The notes beneath the pieces were generated by a model. That model searched no databases, had not been told where the DNA came from, and was given only the letters and a program-made list of their open reading frames with translations. A DNA stretch of 64,000 nt from Jejubacter calystegiae (GTDB lineage Bacteria > Pseudomonadota > Gammaproteobacteria > Enterobacterales > Enterobacteriaceae). This document shows positions 45,703 to 53,366 of the stretch, in pieces. The stretch is from positions 1,736,001 through 1,800,000 of the forward strand of contig NZ_CP040428.1 of the NCBI RefSeq assembly GCF_005671395.1. The letters run 5' to 3'. A program made the position numbers and the translations under genes. The first letter of the stretch is position 1. Each line of letters starts with the position of its first letter.

Positions 45703-46470
45703 GTGTCAGAACTCCACGTTACAGCCAGCGCCAGCGCTGAGGCGATTCTGGCGCTGTTGATTCAACAGCGCCAGATATCAGGTCAGGTCGCAACGCCGGA
45801 TGATGATCTCAGTATTGGTCCACTGGACGACTTGCCCGGGCGGGCGCCATTCTGGGCGGGTTATTACGATCGGGCGGGGGAGCCCTGGTCGGTATCGGCG
45901 GCGCACGCCTGTTGGCAACGATTTCTGCAATCGCTCCACGCTCATCATTCGTCGCGCCTGCTGGTTTGGGGGGCCGATAATACGTGCGATGCCGTTTTTT
46001 TACGCCTGGTGTGCCATCAGCTTAGCCGTGCAGGGCATGATATACCGCTGTTTGCTATTGATGTTCCCGGCCATCGCGCTGTAGCGAGCTGTCCGCCGCC
46101 GCAGCTGGCGGCTTATATTGACGAGGCGCGTACGATCTCCACGGAAATGCGCGATAGCCTGGCGGATGAGTTTGACAGACTTGCCGCACATCGCGCGTTG
46201 TTAAGGCGATATCGCCCGCGCTGCCAGCCGGCGTTTGAGTTTCCCGGGCCCGATATCTTCGATGCTCTTTTGCTTAAGCGAAGCGCGCCGGAGTGGCGTC
46301 CCGCCCTGCGTATCATTGGCGATGTGCAGGGCGCATGGCCTGAACCAGTGAATAGCGAATTTCTCTATTCGCGGCTGCGCTGGCTGGTGGCTCAGGGGCA
46401 GCTACAGGGGCGGGGGATAGATAATGCCATGCGGGCCTGTTATATCGCCCTGCCCGCAGCTTCAGGATAA
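45703..46470 (+). CDS. DUF1835/DUF3658-type protein at the end of the mdc operon
   Basis: A 255-residue cytosolic protein of unknown function. HVTASASAEAILALLIQQ, then DDLSIGPL and GRAPFWAGYY fit the DUF1835 N-terminal domain; the C-terminal third fits the companion DUF3658. GTG start after GGAGGA, 44 bp beyond mdcH in the same direction, so probably co-transcribed. It overlaps convergent mdcR by 9 bp. Its role in malonate use, if any, is unknown; it is not one of the standard mdc genes. Confidence 0.7.
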   Translation: MSELHVTASASAEAILALLIQQRQISGQVATPDDDLSIGPLDDLPGRAPFWAGYYDRAGEPWSVSAAHACWQRFLQSLHAHHSSRLLVWGADNTCDAVFLRLVCHQLSRAGHDIPLFAIDVPGHRAVASCPPPQLAAYIDEARTISTEMRDSLADEFDRLAAHRALLRRYRPRCQPAFEFPGPDIFDALLLKRSAPEWRPALRIIGDVQGAWPEPVNSEFLYSRLRWLVAQGQLQGRGIDNAMRACYIALPAASG

Positions 46471-47409
46471 CACCACGCGCTCGTCGGCGGCGGGCGGGTG
46501 CCCCAGCGCGTACATGCGCCCTTCGGCGGCCAGCGCCAGCAGGTTGGGGTCATGTTCGCGGTTGCGGGCAAAGACCAGCGCAATCAACTGGCGCATCTGG
46601 TAAGGCTCCGCCAGTTTTAGCAACTGCACGTCCTGTTCATACACCTTCTTCATTCTGCCCGGCATCAGGGTAAATCCCACCCCGGCCTGCACCAGGCTTA
46701 GCATCGAAAAGATATCGTTCACCCGCATGACGATCTCCGGCTCGAAACCGGCCACGTGGAAGGCCTCCTGAAAACCAGCATAGGTGGCGAACCCTTCCGC
46801 CAGCGAGACGAACTTCTCTTCCCGGTAGTCACGCAGATCCGCCGGACCTTCCTGGCTGAGTTCGGCGCTGGCCGGGGCGGCCAGGCAGATATCGTCCTCA
46901 AACAGCGGCAGCACCTCCAGCCGGGTACGGTCGATCTCGCTTTCGGAAATCGAGATCAGGATGGCGTCCAGCGAGCCGTCGTTCAGCATGCCGAGCAGGG
47001 TGGCATTCGATCCCATGGTGAGATCCAGCTCCAACTGGGGGCGGCGCAGCTTCATGCCCATAATCAGTCGCGGCACGGTTTCCAGAGTCAGCGAATAGAG
47101 AGTGCCGATACGCAGTCGCCCCTGGCCTATCCCCGCCGCTCGCCGGGCCTCTTCCAGACCGCGATCCACCGCCGTGACCGCCTGCTGACAGTACTGCTGC
47201 AGCACCAGGGCCGCGGGCTGGGGCACCAGATTACGCCCCTGATGGGCGAACAGCGGGCAGCGTACCTCCTCTTCCAGCGAATGCAGCGCCCGGTGCACGC
47301 TGACGCTGCTTAACCCCAGGGCCTCTGCGGTGCGAGCGATATTGCCTTTCTCCATAAAGGTCAGAAAGACCAGCAGCTTGCGGAAGGTGATTTCGTTATC
47401 AATTTGCAT
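46462..47409 (-). CDS. mdcR: LysR-type malonate utilisation regulator MdcR
   Basis: A 315-residue LysR regulator. The N-terminal winged helix (about residues 5-64) contains FMEKGNIARTAEALGLSSVS and the wing ALHSLEEEVRCPLF; the effector domain shows GRLRIGTLYSLTLETVPRLI. The start MQIDNEITFRKL is chosen by resemblance to enterobacterial regulators annotated as malonate utilisation regulators. It reads towards the mdc operon's end and lies between that operon and the SFCGS operon, so control of either is possible; mdc is more likely by family. Confidence 0.82.
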   Translation of the reverse strand: MQIDNEITFRKLLVFLTFMEKGNIARTAEALGLSSVSVHRALHSLEEEVRCPLFAHQGRNLVPQPAALVLQQYCQQAVTAVDRGLEEARRAAGIGQGRLRIGTLYSLTLETVPRLIMGMKLRRPQLELDLTMGSNATLLGMLNDGSLDAILISISESEIDRTRLEVLPLFEDDICLAAPASAELSQEGPADLRDYREEKFVSLAEGFATYAGFQEAFHVAGFEPEIVMRVNDIFSMLSLVQAGVGFTLMPGRMKKVYEQDVQLLKLAEPYQMRQLIALVFARNREHDPNLLALAAEGRMYALGHPPAADERVVLS

Positions 47410-47508
47410 CGCGATAAGTTTTTTAAATATCAGAAGGAAATAGTGCGCCACATCTCAAAACAGATCATCAGGTTTGCGTGCCGCTTTTACCGAAACAGGG
47501 TTGTTAAG

Positions 47509-47524
47509 TGTGATGTCTGTCACA
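47509..47524. promoter_or_regulatory. CRP binding site
   Basis: TGTGATGTCTGTCACA is an exact TGTGA-N6-TCACA consensus, flanked by A/T-rich ends (AAG and CAAA). It lies about 185 bp upstream of the SFCGS operon's first start, so catabolite control of this operon is probable. Confidence 0.85.
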
Positions 47525-47550
47525 CAAAAAGTCGGATTAGTCCTGATGTC

Positions 47551-47607
47551 GTGGAAATATGTGGAACCGATCACTCATGGCTGTGCCATTTCCACTTTGA
47601 AGTGGAA
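47551..47607. promoter_or_regulatory. Cluster of GTGGAA boxes, putative PRD-regulator operator
   Basis: GTGGAA occurs at 47551-47556 and 47561-47566, exactly 10 bp apart, and again at 47602-47607 where it forms a near-perfect palindrome TTCCACTT-TG-AAGTGGAA (47590-47607). Helical phasing and the location between the CRP box and the likely -10 fit an activator site. The regulator at 53367-55277 is the candidate ligand. Confidence 0.6.
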
Positions 47608-47694
47608 AACAACTCGCTACAAACCCTGCGCCCCTGCCTATAGGTTAAAGCCATCCCAATTAATAAGGTATCTAGCGTGGAAAACGGAGCGGTA

Positions 47695-48018
47695 ATGGTT
47701 AATGAAACCAGCAGCCAGAATGAGCAGGTCGCCCGCCTTGGGGAAGAGATGCTGGCCTGGATTAAGGCGCTGCTGAAGACGCAGGAGATAGTCCCGAACG
47801 CCGTGCAGGAGCAGATGCTCGACTCGCACGTCAGGGCAATGGCATTCCGGTCCGTGACCGGTGAGCCGCTGCCGGAAGTGGATGCCAGCCTGTTTGAAGA
47901 GATTTCACAGGACTCTATGCGGCTTGCGGAACAAGCGGTTGCGAAGTTCGGCAATCTGCCGGTCGAAGAGGCCTGGCTGCTGTCGGTGCATTTCGAAGTA
48001 GCAAAAGATAACGATTAA
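47695..48018 (+). CDS. Stand-alone PRD-domain protein
   Basis: A 107-residue soluble protein that appears to be a single PTS-regulation domain with no DNA- or RNA-binding part. H45 in DSHVRAMAFR and H99 in EEAWLLSVHF occupy the places of the two conserved PRD histidines normally phosphorylated by HPr or EII proteins. ATG 47695 follows GGAG; GTG 47677 would add six residues. First gene of the SFCGS operon, 18 bp ahead of the SFCGS gene. It could relay the phosphorylation state of the uptake system; this is inference. Confidence 0.75.
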   Translation: MVNETSSQNEQVARLGEEMLAWIKALLKTQEIVPNAVQEQMLDSHVRAMAFRSVTGEPLPEVDASLFEEISQDSMRLAEQAVAKFGNLPVEEAWLLSVHFEVAKDND

Positions 48019-48036
48019 CGGATCAGGAGTAACAAC

Positions 48037-48399
48037 ATGGCACAGATTACGGTAGTGATTGGCGATCGTCTGGGTAAAGGTCAGAAAGTGGCTGAAGGCG
48101 TAGAAAAAGCCGGTGGTCGCGCGGTAGTGGTTCCGGGCGTGGCGGCGGATATGAAGCTGGGCGACGTGATGAAAGCGGAAGAGGCCACCTTTGGTATCTC
48201 TTTCTGCGGCAGCGGCGGCGCGGGCGCGATTACCGCTCAGAACAAGTACGGCTATAAAGCGAAATATGGCATGCGTTCTATCGACGAAGGCGTGACGGCC
48301 ATTAACGAAGGCTGCAACGTGCTGGGCTTCGGCTTTATGGATAAAGAAGAGCTGGGCGAACGCCTGGTGCAGGCCTGGCAGAAGAAATACGGCGCCTGA
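48037..48399 (+). CDS. SFCGS-family glycine-rich protein
   Basis: A 120-residue soluble protein of unknown function named for its SFCGS motif. C57 sits in FGISFCGSGGAGAI, a Gly-rich loop resembling the phospho-cysteine loop of some PTS EIIB proteins and, by memory, the CNTGAGAA loop of YhfU (DUF2620). The N-terminal VVIGDRLGKGQKVAEGVEKA looks like a Rossmann-like beta-alpha start. Position two in the operon; DUF4312 starts 2 bp after it. Part of the proposed soluble half of a transporter; biochemical role unproven. Confidence 0.82.
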   Translation: MAQITVVIGDRLGKGQKVAEGVEKAGGRAVVVPGVAADMKLGDVMKAEEATFGISFCGSGGAGAITAQNKYGYKAKYGMRSIDEGVTAINEGCNVLGFGFMDKEELGERLVQAWQKKYGA

Positions 48400-48401
48400 T
48401 T

Positions 48402-48701
48402 ATGAAAGAGCACTTCACCACCACGGTGAGAGTCACCGGCAAAGGCGACGCGAAAGCGAAGGCCTTTGCCGACGCCCTGAGCAAGGTTCAGGGCGCAGTG
48501 ATGAAATCGACTCCCCAGGTTTTACTGCGTATTGAACCCCAGGATATTGAGGTGATTCAGGCGCAGGTCGCGGTACGCAAAGAGGCGTTTTTATTTATCT
48601 TTCTGCGCCGGGAGAGACGGACTTTCAGCGTTGAACTGGATGTCACTGTGACGGTGACGGCAATCAATCTCGACAAAGTGGATTTTGTCGCGAACACCTA
48701 A
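48402..48701 (+). CDS. DUF4312-family protein
   Basis: A 99-residue soluble protein with no recognised enzyme motif. The sequence alternates charged and beta-branched residues (TTTVRVTGKGDAKAKAFADA, then FSVELDVTVTVTAINLDKV), suggesting an alpha/beta fold with a long central strand. It contains only one His (H4) and no Cys, so it is not an obvious phospho-carrier. It always seems to accompany SFCGS, DUF4311 and DUF4310 proteins, as far as I recall. Coupled closely to the SFCGS gene (2-bp gap). Confidence 0.8.
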   Translation: MKEHFTTTVRVTGKGDAKAKAFADALSKVQGAVMKSTPQVLLRIEPQDIEVIQAQVAVRKEAFLFIFLRRERRTFSVELDVTVTVTAINLDKVDFVANT

Positions 48702-48726
48702 GTAATCACAAGAAAAGGGCAGAGTG

Positions 48727-49503
48727 ATGTTCTTAATTATATTAATAAAATCGCTCATCATCGGCGCGCTGGTCGGCGTGGGTGTGGGCGCCGGAGCGGC
48801 ACGAATGTTTCATGCGCCCACCACCCAGGGGATGGGGGCGTTTCGTACGTTGGGGGAGCTTAACTCCTGTGAGGGAGACCCGGCTTCTCACTTCTCATTT
48901 GGCCTGGGCTTCTTCTTTAACGCCTGGGCATCGTCAGTGGCTGCGGGCGCCTTCACCCAGGACGTTGACCACCGCATTATCCCTAACTGGGCGGCGGCGG
49001 TGCTGATGATCAAAAACCGCAACGTCGCGGAAACACTGCACGATCCGAAGAAGATGGCCATTGCTGGCGGCATCATCGGCATGGTGGTTGTGACCTTCCT
49101 GAACCTGACGGCATCGTCGGTACCGGAAGCGCTTCAGGTCACGGCTGTGAAGGTGTTGGTACCGGCGGCTAACCTGCTGGTTAACATCGTGATGCCGGTG
49201 ATCTTCTGGCTGGCGGCCATCGATGCCGGTAAGCGCTCGGGGTTCTGGGCCACCATTTTTGGCGGTCTGGCGCAGTTGATTATGGGTAACGCCGTACCGG
49301 GTCTGGTGCTGGGTATTCTGATCGGTAAAGGCGTGGAAGAGAGCGGCTGGAACCGCGTTACCAAAGTGATGATGAGCGCCATTATCGTGCTGTTCGTGAT
49401 GAGTGCCTTCTTCCGCGGCTTCGATATGAAACTGCTGGAATCCTTCCACCTGGGCGTGCCGAACTGGCTCGAACTGATCCATAACTCGATGAGCGGCAAA
49501 TAA
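48727..49503 (+). CDS. DUF4311 membrane protein
   Basis: A 258-residue inner-membrane protein with about six to seven hydrophobic segments; the first covers IILIKSLIIGALVGVGVGAG. Gly-rich helix pairs and the polar segment RTLGELNSCEGDPASHFSFG are conserved-looking. It is immediately followed by DUF4310, so together they resemble the paired membrane subunits of a transporter. ATG 48727 follows AAAAGGG; a GTG one codon earlier is possible. Substrate and energy source unknown. Confidence 0.8.
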   Translation: MFLIILIKSLIIGALVGVGVGAGAARMFHAPTTQGMGAFRTLGELNSCEGDPASHFSFGLGFFFNAWASSVAAGAFTQDVDHRIIPNWAAAVLMIKNRNVAETLHDPKKMAIAGGIIGMVVVTFLNLTASSVPEALQVTAVKVLVPAANLLVNIVMPVIFWLAAIDAGKRSGFWATIFGGLAQLIMGNAVPGLVLGILIGKGVEESGWNRVTKVMMSAIIVLFVMSAFFRGFDMKLLESFHLGVPNWLELIHNSMSGK

Positions 49504-49514
49504 GGAGCGCGCAA

Positions 49515-50156
49515 ATGGAACAGAATAAAGGTTTCTGGTATGCCGACTGGTCGTTCCCGATCTTCGTTGGCCTGCTGTCCTCCGGCGTCTTCGCCGGGAC
49601 CCATATGTACTACCTGCACGGCATTGGCGCCTTTAACGAAGTGGCCTTCGTGGCCATGCTGAAGGCAGGTATGGATACCGGCGTCTACGGCGCGGTAGCG
49701 GCCTTTGGCGCCAGCTTCCTGTTCGCCCGTATTATCGAAGGCTCTCTGGTTGGGATTCTGGATATCGGCGGAGCGATTCAGACCGGCATTGGGCTGGGCG
49801 TTCCGGCACTGCTGCTGGGTTCAGGTTTCATCTTTCCGGTAGCGAACTTCGCCGCCTCGCTGGCGACTGGCCTGGTGCTTGGTCTGGCGGTGGGTTATGT
49901 GATTATCCTGGCGCGTAAGTTTACCGTGAATCAGGGCAACACCACCTACGGTGCCGACGTTATGATGGGCGCGGGTAACGCCTCCGGCCGCTTCCTGGGA
50001 CCCCTGATTATCCTGAGCGCAATGGGCGCTTCCATTCCGATTGGCGTGGGTTCGCTGCTCGGCGCGCTGGGATTCTATATCTGGCAGAAGCCGATCACCG
50101 GCGGTGCCATCCTGGGCGCCATGCTGTTCGGCTACTTCTTCCCGGTCGCCATCTAA
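49515..50156 (+). CDS. DUF4310 membrane protein
   Basis: A 213-residue inner-membrane protein with about five or six hydrophobic helices, beginning WYADWSFPIFVGLLSSGVFA and ending PITGGAILGAMLFGYFFPVA. The conserved polar loop NQGNTTYGADVMMGAGNASG between helices may line a substrate path. It follows DUF4311 by 11 bp with AAGGAGCG as ribosome-binding site. Likely partner of DUF4311 in one membrane complex. Confidence 0.8.
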   Translation: MEQNKGFWYADWSFPIFVGLLSSGVFAGTHMYYLHGIGAFNEVAFVAMLKAGMDTGVYGAVAAFGASFLFARIIEGSLVGILDIGGAIQTGIGLGVPALLLGSGFIFPVANFAASLATGLVLGLAVGYVIILARKFTVNQGNTTYGADVMMGAGNASGRFLGPLIILSAMGASIPIGVGSLLGALGFYIWQKPITGGAILGAMLFGYFFPVAI

Positions 50157-50201
50157 CGTTTTACGGGCGCTTAAGCGCCCGGTTTTATTGAGGAGAGACC
50201 C

Positions 50202-51335
50202 ATGTTTGATTTGATCCTGCGTCAGGCTCGTCTGGCGGATGAGCGTATCGTCGATATCGCCATCCAGGACGGGAAGATCGCCGCTCTGGGGGACGTATCC
50301 GGCCCGGCGCGTGAAGAGTTCAACCTGGACGGCAAGGGCTACGTCAGCGCGGGCTGGATTGACTCCCACGTTCACTGCTACCCCAAATCCCCGATTTATC
50401 ACGACGAGCCGGACAGCGTCGGGATCGCCACCGGTGTCACCACGGTGGTGGATGCCGGTAGCACCGGGGCCGACGACGTGGATGATTTCTACCAACTCAC
50501 CCGGGCGGCTACCACGGAAGTGTATGCGCTGCTGAATATCTCCCGGGTTGGGCTTATCGCTCAGAACGAACTGGCGCGCATGGAGAACATCGACGCCGAT
50601 GTGGCAGGTGCAGCGATTCGCCGCCACCCCGACTTTATTGTCGGCATTAAAGCGCGCATGAGCAGCAGCGTCGTGGGCGAAAACGGCATTAAGCCGCTGG
50701 TGCGCGCTAAAGAGATTCAGAAGGCCAACGGCGGTCTGCCGCTGATGGTCCACGTCGGCAACAATCCGCCGGACCTGGATGAAATTGCCGAACTGCTGGG
50801 CAGCGGCGATATCATCACCCACTGCTATAACGGCAAACCGAACCGCATCCTGACGCCGGAAGGCGAGTTACGCGCCGCCGTGAGCCGCGCCATTGATCGC
50901 GGCGTGCGGATGGATGTGGGCCACGGTACCGCAAGCTTCAGCTTCGCGGTGGCCCAGCAGGCGATCTCGCTGGGGATCCTGCCGCACACTATCAGTTCCG
51001 ATATCTACTGTAAAAACCGCATCAGCGGCCCGGTACACAGCCTGGCGTCGGTGATGTCGAAATTCCTCGCCATTGGCATGACGCTTCCCGAAGTGATCGA
51101 CTGCGTCACCGTGAAGGCCGCCGAAGGGCTGCGCCTGAGCCGGAAAGGGCGACTGACGCCGGGTGCCGACGCTGACCTGACCCTCTTCGCGCTGCGCCGT
51201 CAGTCGACGCTGTTTGTCGATGCCGAAAACGACAGCCTGCAGGCGGAACAGCAGATTGTCCCGCTGGCCGCCCTGCGCGCCGGTCAGTGGTTCACCACCG
51301 AACAAGGAAAAGCAGAACATGTCTTCGATTTATGA
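50202..51335 (+). CDS. Amidohydrolase/deacetylase-family metallohydrolase
   Basis: A 377-residue amidohydrolase-superfamily enzyme with a complete binuclear metal site: H56 and H58 in DSHVHCYP, probable carboxylated K150 in VGIKARMS, H184 in MVHVGN, H207 in THCYNG and D238 before VGHGTASF. It resembles the Enterococcus EF_0837-type group annotated as deacetylases. In this operon it likely removes an N-acyl group from an amino-sugar acid before the DgaE step; that order is inferred. Its 3' end overlaps dgaE by 17 bp. Confidence 0.85.
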   Translation: MFDLILRQARLADERIVDIAIQDGKIAALGDVSGPAREEFNLDGKGYVSAGWIDSHVHCYPKSPIYHDEPDSVGIATGVTTVVDAGSTGADDVDDFYQLTRAATTEVYALLNISRVGLIAQNELARMENIDADVAGAAIRRHPDFIVGIKARMSSSVVGENGIKPLVRAKEIQKANGGLPLMVHVGNNPPDLDEIAELLGSGDIITHCYNGKPNRILTPEGELRAAVSRAIDRGVRMDVGHGTASFSFAVAQQAISLGILPHTISSDIYCKNRISGPVHSLASVMSKFLAIGMTLPEVIDCVTVKAAEGLRLSRKGRLTPGADADLTLFALRRQSTLFVDAENDSLQAEQQIVPLAALRAGQWFTTEQGKAEHVFDL

Positions 51336-52434
51336 GAAGTACCACCTGAAGCAGGTGATTAACGCCTCCGGGCGGATGACCATCCTTGGCGTTTCCACGC
51401 CGCGTCCGGAAGTGGTCGAGGCGGTGAATACCGGCATGAACCACTACTTCGAAATGAAGGATCTGGTGAATAAAACCGGCGAGTACATCGCCCGGCTGCT
51501 GGATGTGGAAGCGGCGACCGTGGTCTCCTGCGCTTCGGCGGGGATCGCCCAGTCGGTGGCGGCGGTGCTGGTGAAAGACAGCGACTGGCTGCTGGAAAAT
51601 CTGCACGTCACGCCGGTGGAAAATAACGAAATCGTTCTACCGAAAGGCCACAACGTAAACTTCGGCGCGCCGGTAGGCACCATGGTGGCGCTGGGCGGCG
51701 GCAGGATGGTGGAAGCAGGCTACGCCAACGAATGCTCCGCGGCGCAACTGGCGGCGGCGATCACGCCGCGTACCGCCGCGATCCTCTACATTAAGTCTCA
51801 CCACTGCGTACAGAAGAGTATGCTGAACGTGGCTCAGGCCGCGGAAGTCGCGCGCGCGCATAACCTGCCGCTGATTGTCGATGCCGCAGCGGAAGAGGAT
51901 CTGCAGCGTTACTATCAGGCTGGGGCCGATCTGGTGATCTACAGCGGCGCCAAAGCTATCGAAGGGCCGACCAGCGGGCTGGTTATTGGTCGTCACAAGT
52001 ACGTGGAGTGGGTGAAGCGCCAGGCGGGCGGTATTGGTCGCGCCATGAAGGTAGGCAAAGAGGGGATCCTCGGCCTGACCTGCGCCATTGAACACTACCT
52101 GACAGCCGCCAAAGAGAGCGGGGCCGAAATGGTCGCGAAGATGACTCCCTTTATCGATGCCCTGAACACCCTGAATGGCGTGAGCGCAAGGGTGGTCTGG
52201 GATGCTGCGGGGCGCGATATCGCCCGTGCCGAAATTAAGTTTGATGAAGCGACCACCGGTATCGCCACCGGCGACCTGGTGCAGGCGCTGAAGCAGGGCG
52301 AATACGCCATTTATTTCCGCGGCTACAAGGCCAATGAAGGCATTATCGAAGCCGACGTGCGCAGCGTGACCGCACAGCAACTGGATATTATTTATCGCCG
52401 CATCAGCGAGCTACTGAAGGAGAAACAGGCATGA
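51319..52434 (+). CDS. dgaE: DgaE-type PLP-dependent ammonia lyase
   Basis: SelA-like pyridoxal-phosphate enzyme of 371 residues. K212 in YSGAKAIEGPTSGLVIG is the expected Schiff-base lysine, with D188 in PLIVDAAAEEDL for the pyridine nitrogen. Salmonella DgaE converts 2-amino-2-deoxy-D-gluconate 6-phosphate to 2-keto-3-deoxygluconate 6-phosphate and ammonia. The start MSSIYEKYHLKQV lies inside the preceding gene with AAGGA 10 nt upstream; it is coupled to the aldolase gene by ATGA. Exact substrate here may differ. Confidence 0.85.
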   Translation: MSSIYEKYHLKQVINASGRMTILGVSTPRPEVVEAVNTGMNHYFEMKDLVNKTGEYIARLLDVEAATVVSCASAGIAQSVAAVLVKDSDWLLENLHVTPVENNEIVLPKGHNVNFGAPVGTMVALGGGRMVEAGYANECSAAQLAAAITPRTAAILYIKSHHCVQKSMLNVAQAAEVARAHNLPLIVDAAAEEDLQRYYQAGADLVIYSGAKAIEGPTSGLVIGRHKYVEWVKRQAGGIGRAMKVGKEGILGLTCAIEHYLTAAKESGAEMVAKMTPFIDALNTLNGVSARVVWDAAGRDIARAEIKFDEATTGIATGDLVQALKQGEYAIYFRGYKANEGIIEADVRSVTAQQLDIIYRRISELLKEKQA

Positions 52435-53171
52435 AACTGACCCCCAACTTTTACCGCGACCGCGTCTGTCTGAACGTTCTGGCGGGATCCAAAGCCAATG
52501 CTCAGGCGATCTACGAAGCGGCGGAAGGCCATGTGCTGGTGGGCGTGCTGTCCAAAAACTATCCGGACGTGGCGAGCGCGGTGGCGGATATGCGTGAGTA
52601 TGCGAAACTGATTGATAATGCGCTGTCCGTCGGTCTGGGTGCGGGCGATCCGAATCAGTCGGCGATGGTGAGCGCTATCTCGCGTGAAGTGCAGCCGCAG
52701 CACGTGAACCAGGTCTTTACCGGCGTGGGTCCGAGTCGGGCGCTGCTGGGGCAGAACGACACTGTGGTCAACGGCCTGGTGTCGCCCACCGGAACTGTGG
52801 GCATGGTGAAGATCTCCACCGGGCCGCTGAGCGCCGGGGCGCCGGACGGCATTGTGCCGGTCGAAACGGCGATTGCGCTGCTTAAGGATATGGGCGGCAG
52901 CTCCATTAAGTACTTCCCGATGGGCGGGCTGAAGTGCCGCGATGAGTTCACGGCGGTGGCCAAAGCCTGCGCGCAGCACGACTTCTGGCTGGAGCCGACC
53001 GGCGGTATCGATCTGGAAAACTTTGAAGAGATCCTGCAGATCGCGCTGGATGCCGGGGTGAGTAAGATTATCCCCCACGTTTACAGCTCGATTATCGATA
53101 AGGCGAGCGGCGACACCCGTCCGGAAGACGTGCGTCAACTGCTGGCGATGACGAAAAAACTGGTTGGTTAA
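52431..53171 (+). CDS. dgaF: DgaF-type KDGP aldolase
   Basis: A 246-residue class I aldolase family protein; in the Salmonella dga pathway it cleaves 2-keto-3-deoxygluconate 6-phosphate to pyruvate and glyceraldehyde 3-phosphate. SSIKYFPMGGLKCRDEF contains the likely Schiff-base K160, and GVGPSRALLGQNDTVVNGLV is conserved in the family. Last gene of the operon; start overlaps dgaE by 4 bp. A perfect 8-bp hairpin follows. Confidence 0.85.
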   Translation: MKLTPNFYRDRVCLNVLAGSKANAQAIYEAAEGHVLVGVLSKNYPDVASAVADMREYAKLIDNALSVGLGAGDPNQSAMVSAISREVQPQHVNQVFTGVGPSRALLGQNDTVVNGLVSPTGTVGMVKISTGPLSAGAPDGIVPVETAIALLKDMGGSSIKYFPMGGLKCRDEFTAVAKACAQHDFWLEPTGGIDLENFEEILQIALDAGVSKIIPHVYSSIIDKASGDTRPEDVRQLLAMTKKLVG

Positions 53172-53179
53172 GTTGTCCC

Positions 53180-53203
53180 TGCCCTCTTCGCAAGGAGAGG
53201 GCA
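53180..53203 (+). terminator. Hairpin after dgaF, weak terminator
   Basis: TGCCCTCT (53180-53187) pairs with AGAGGGCA (53196-53203) around an 8-nt loop. No T tract follows, so it would at best attenuate transcription into the regulator gene; readthrough is possible. Confidence 0.45.
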
Positions 53204-53366
53204 ATTAGATATCGCTTAATTTAAGGAGAAACCAGGGCCTTCCGGTACCCAATAAGGTGGTAAACCGGTAACCTTCCCGGCCATAGAGAGCGCGTTATAC
53301 CCCGGCAACTGGCCGGTAAGCAGTAACCCGGGCCAGGGCGCCTGGACAACGAGTGAGGAAACTGAA

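Larger units (their letters stand above)
47410..47694 (+). promoter_or_regulatory. mdcR / SFCGS-operon divergent promoter region
   Basis: This 285-bp region carries a perfect CRP box, four GTGGAA-type boxes and a TATAGGT-like -10 (about 47639-47645) without a good -35, as expected for a promoter needing activators. GTG 47677 and ATG 47695 are alternative starts of the first operon gene. Confidence 0.55.

Noticed and set aside
47410-47694. Sigma-54 promoter for the PRD-linked operon
   Set aside because: No TGGCAC-N5-TTGC element was found, and the regulator lacks the AAA+ domain of LevR-type sigma-54 activators.
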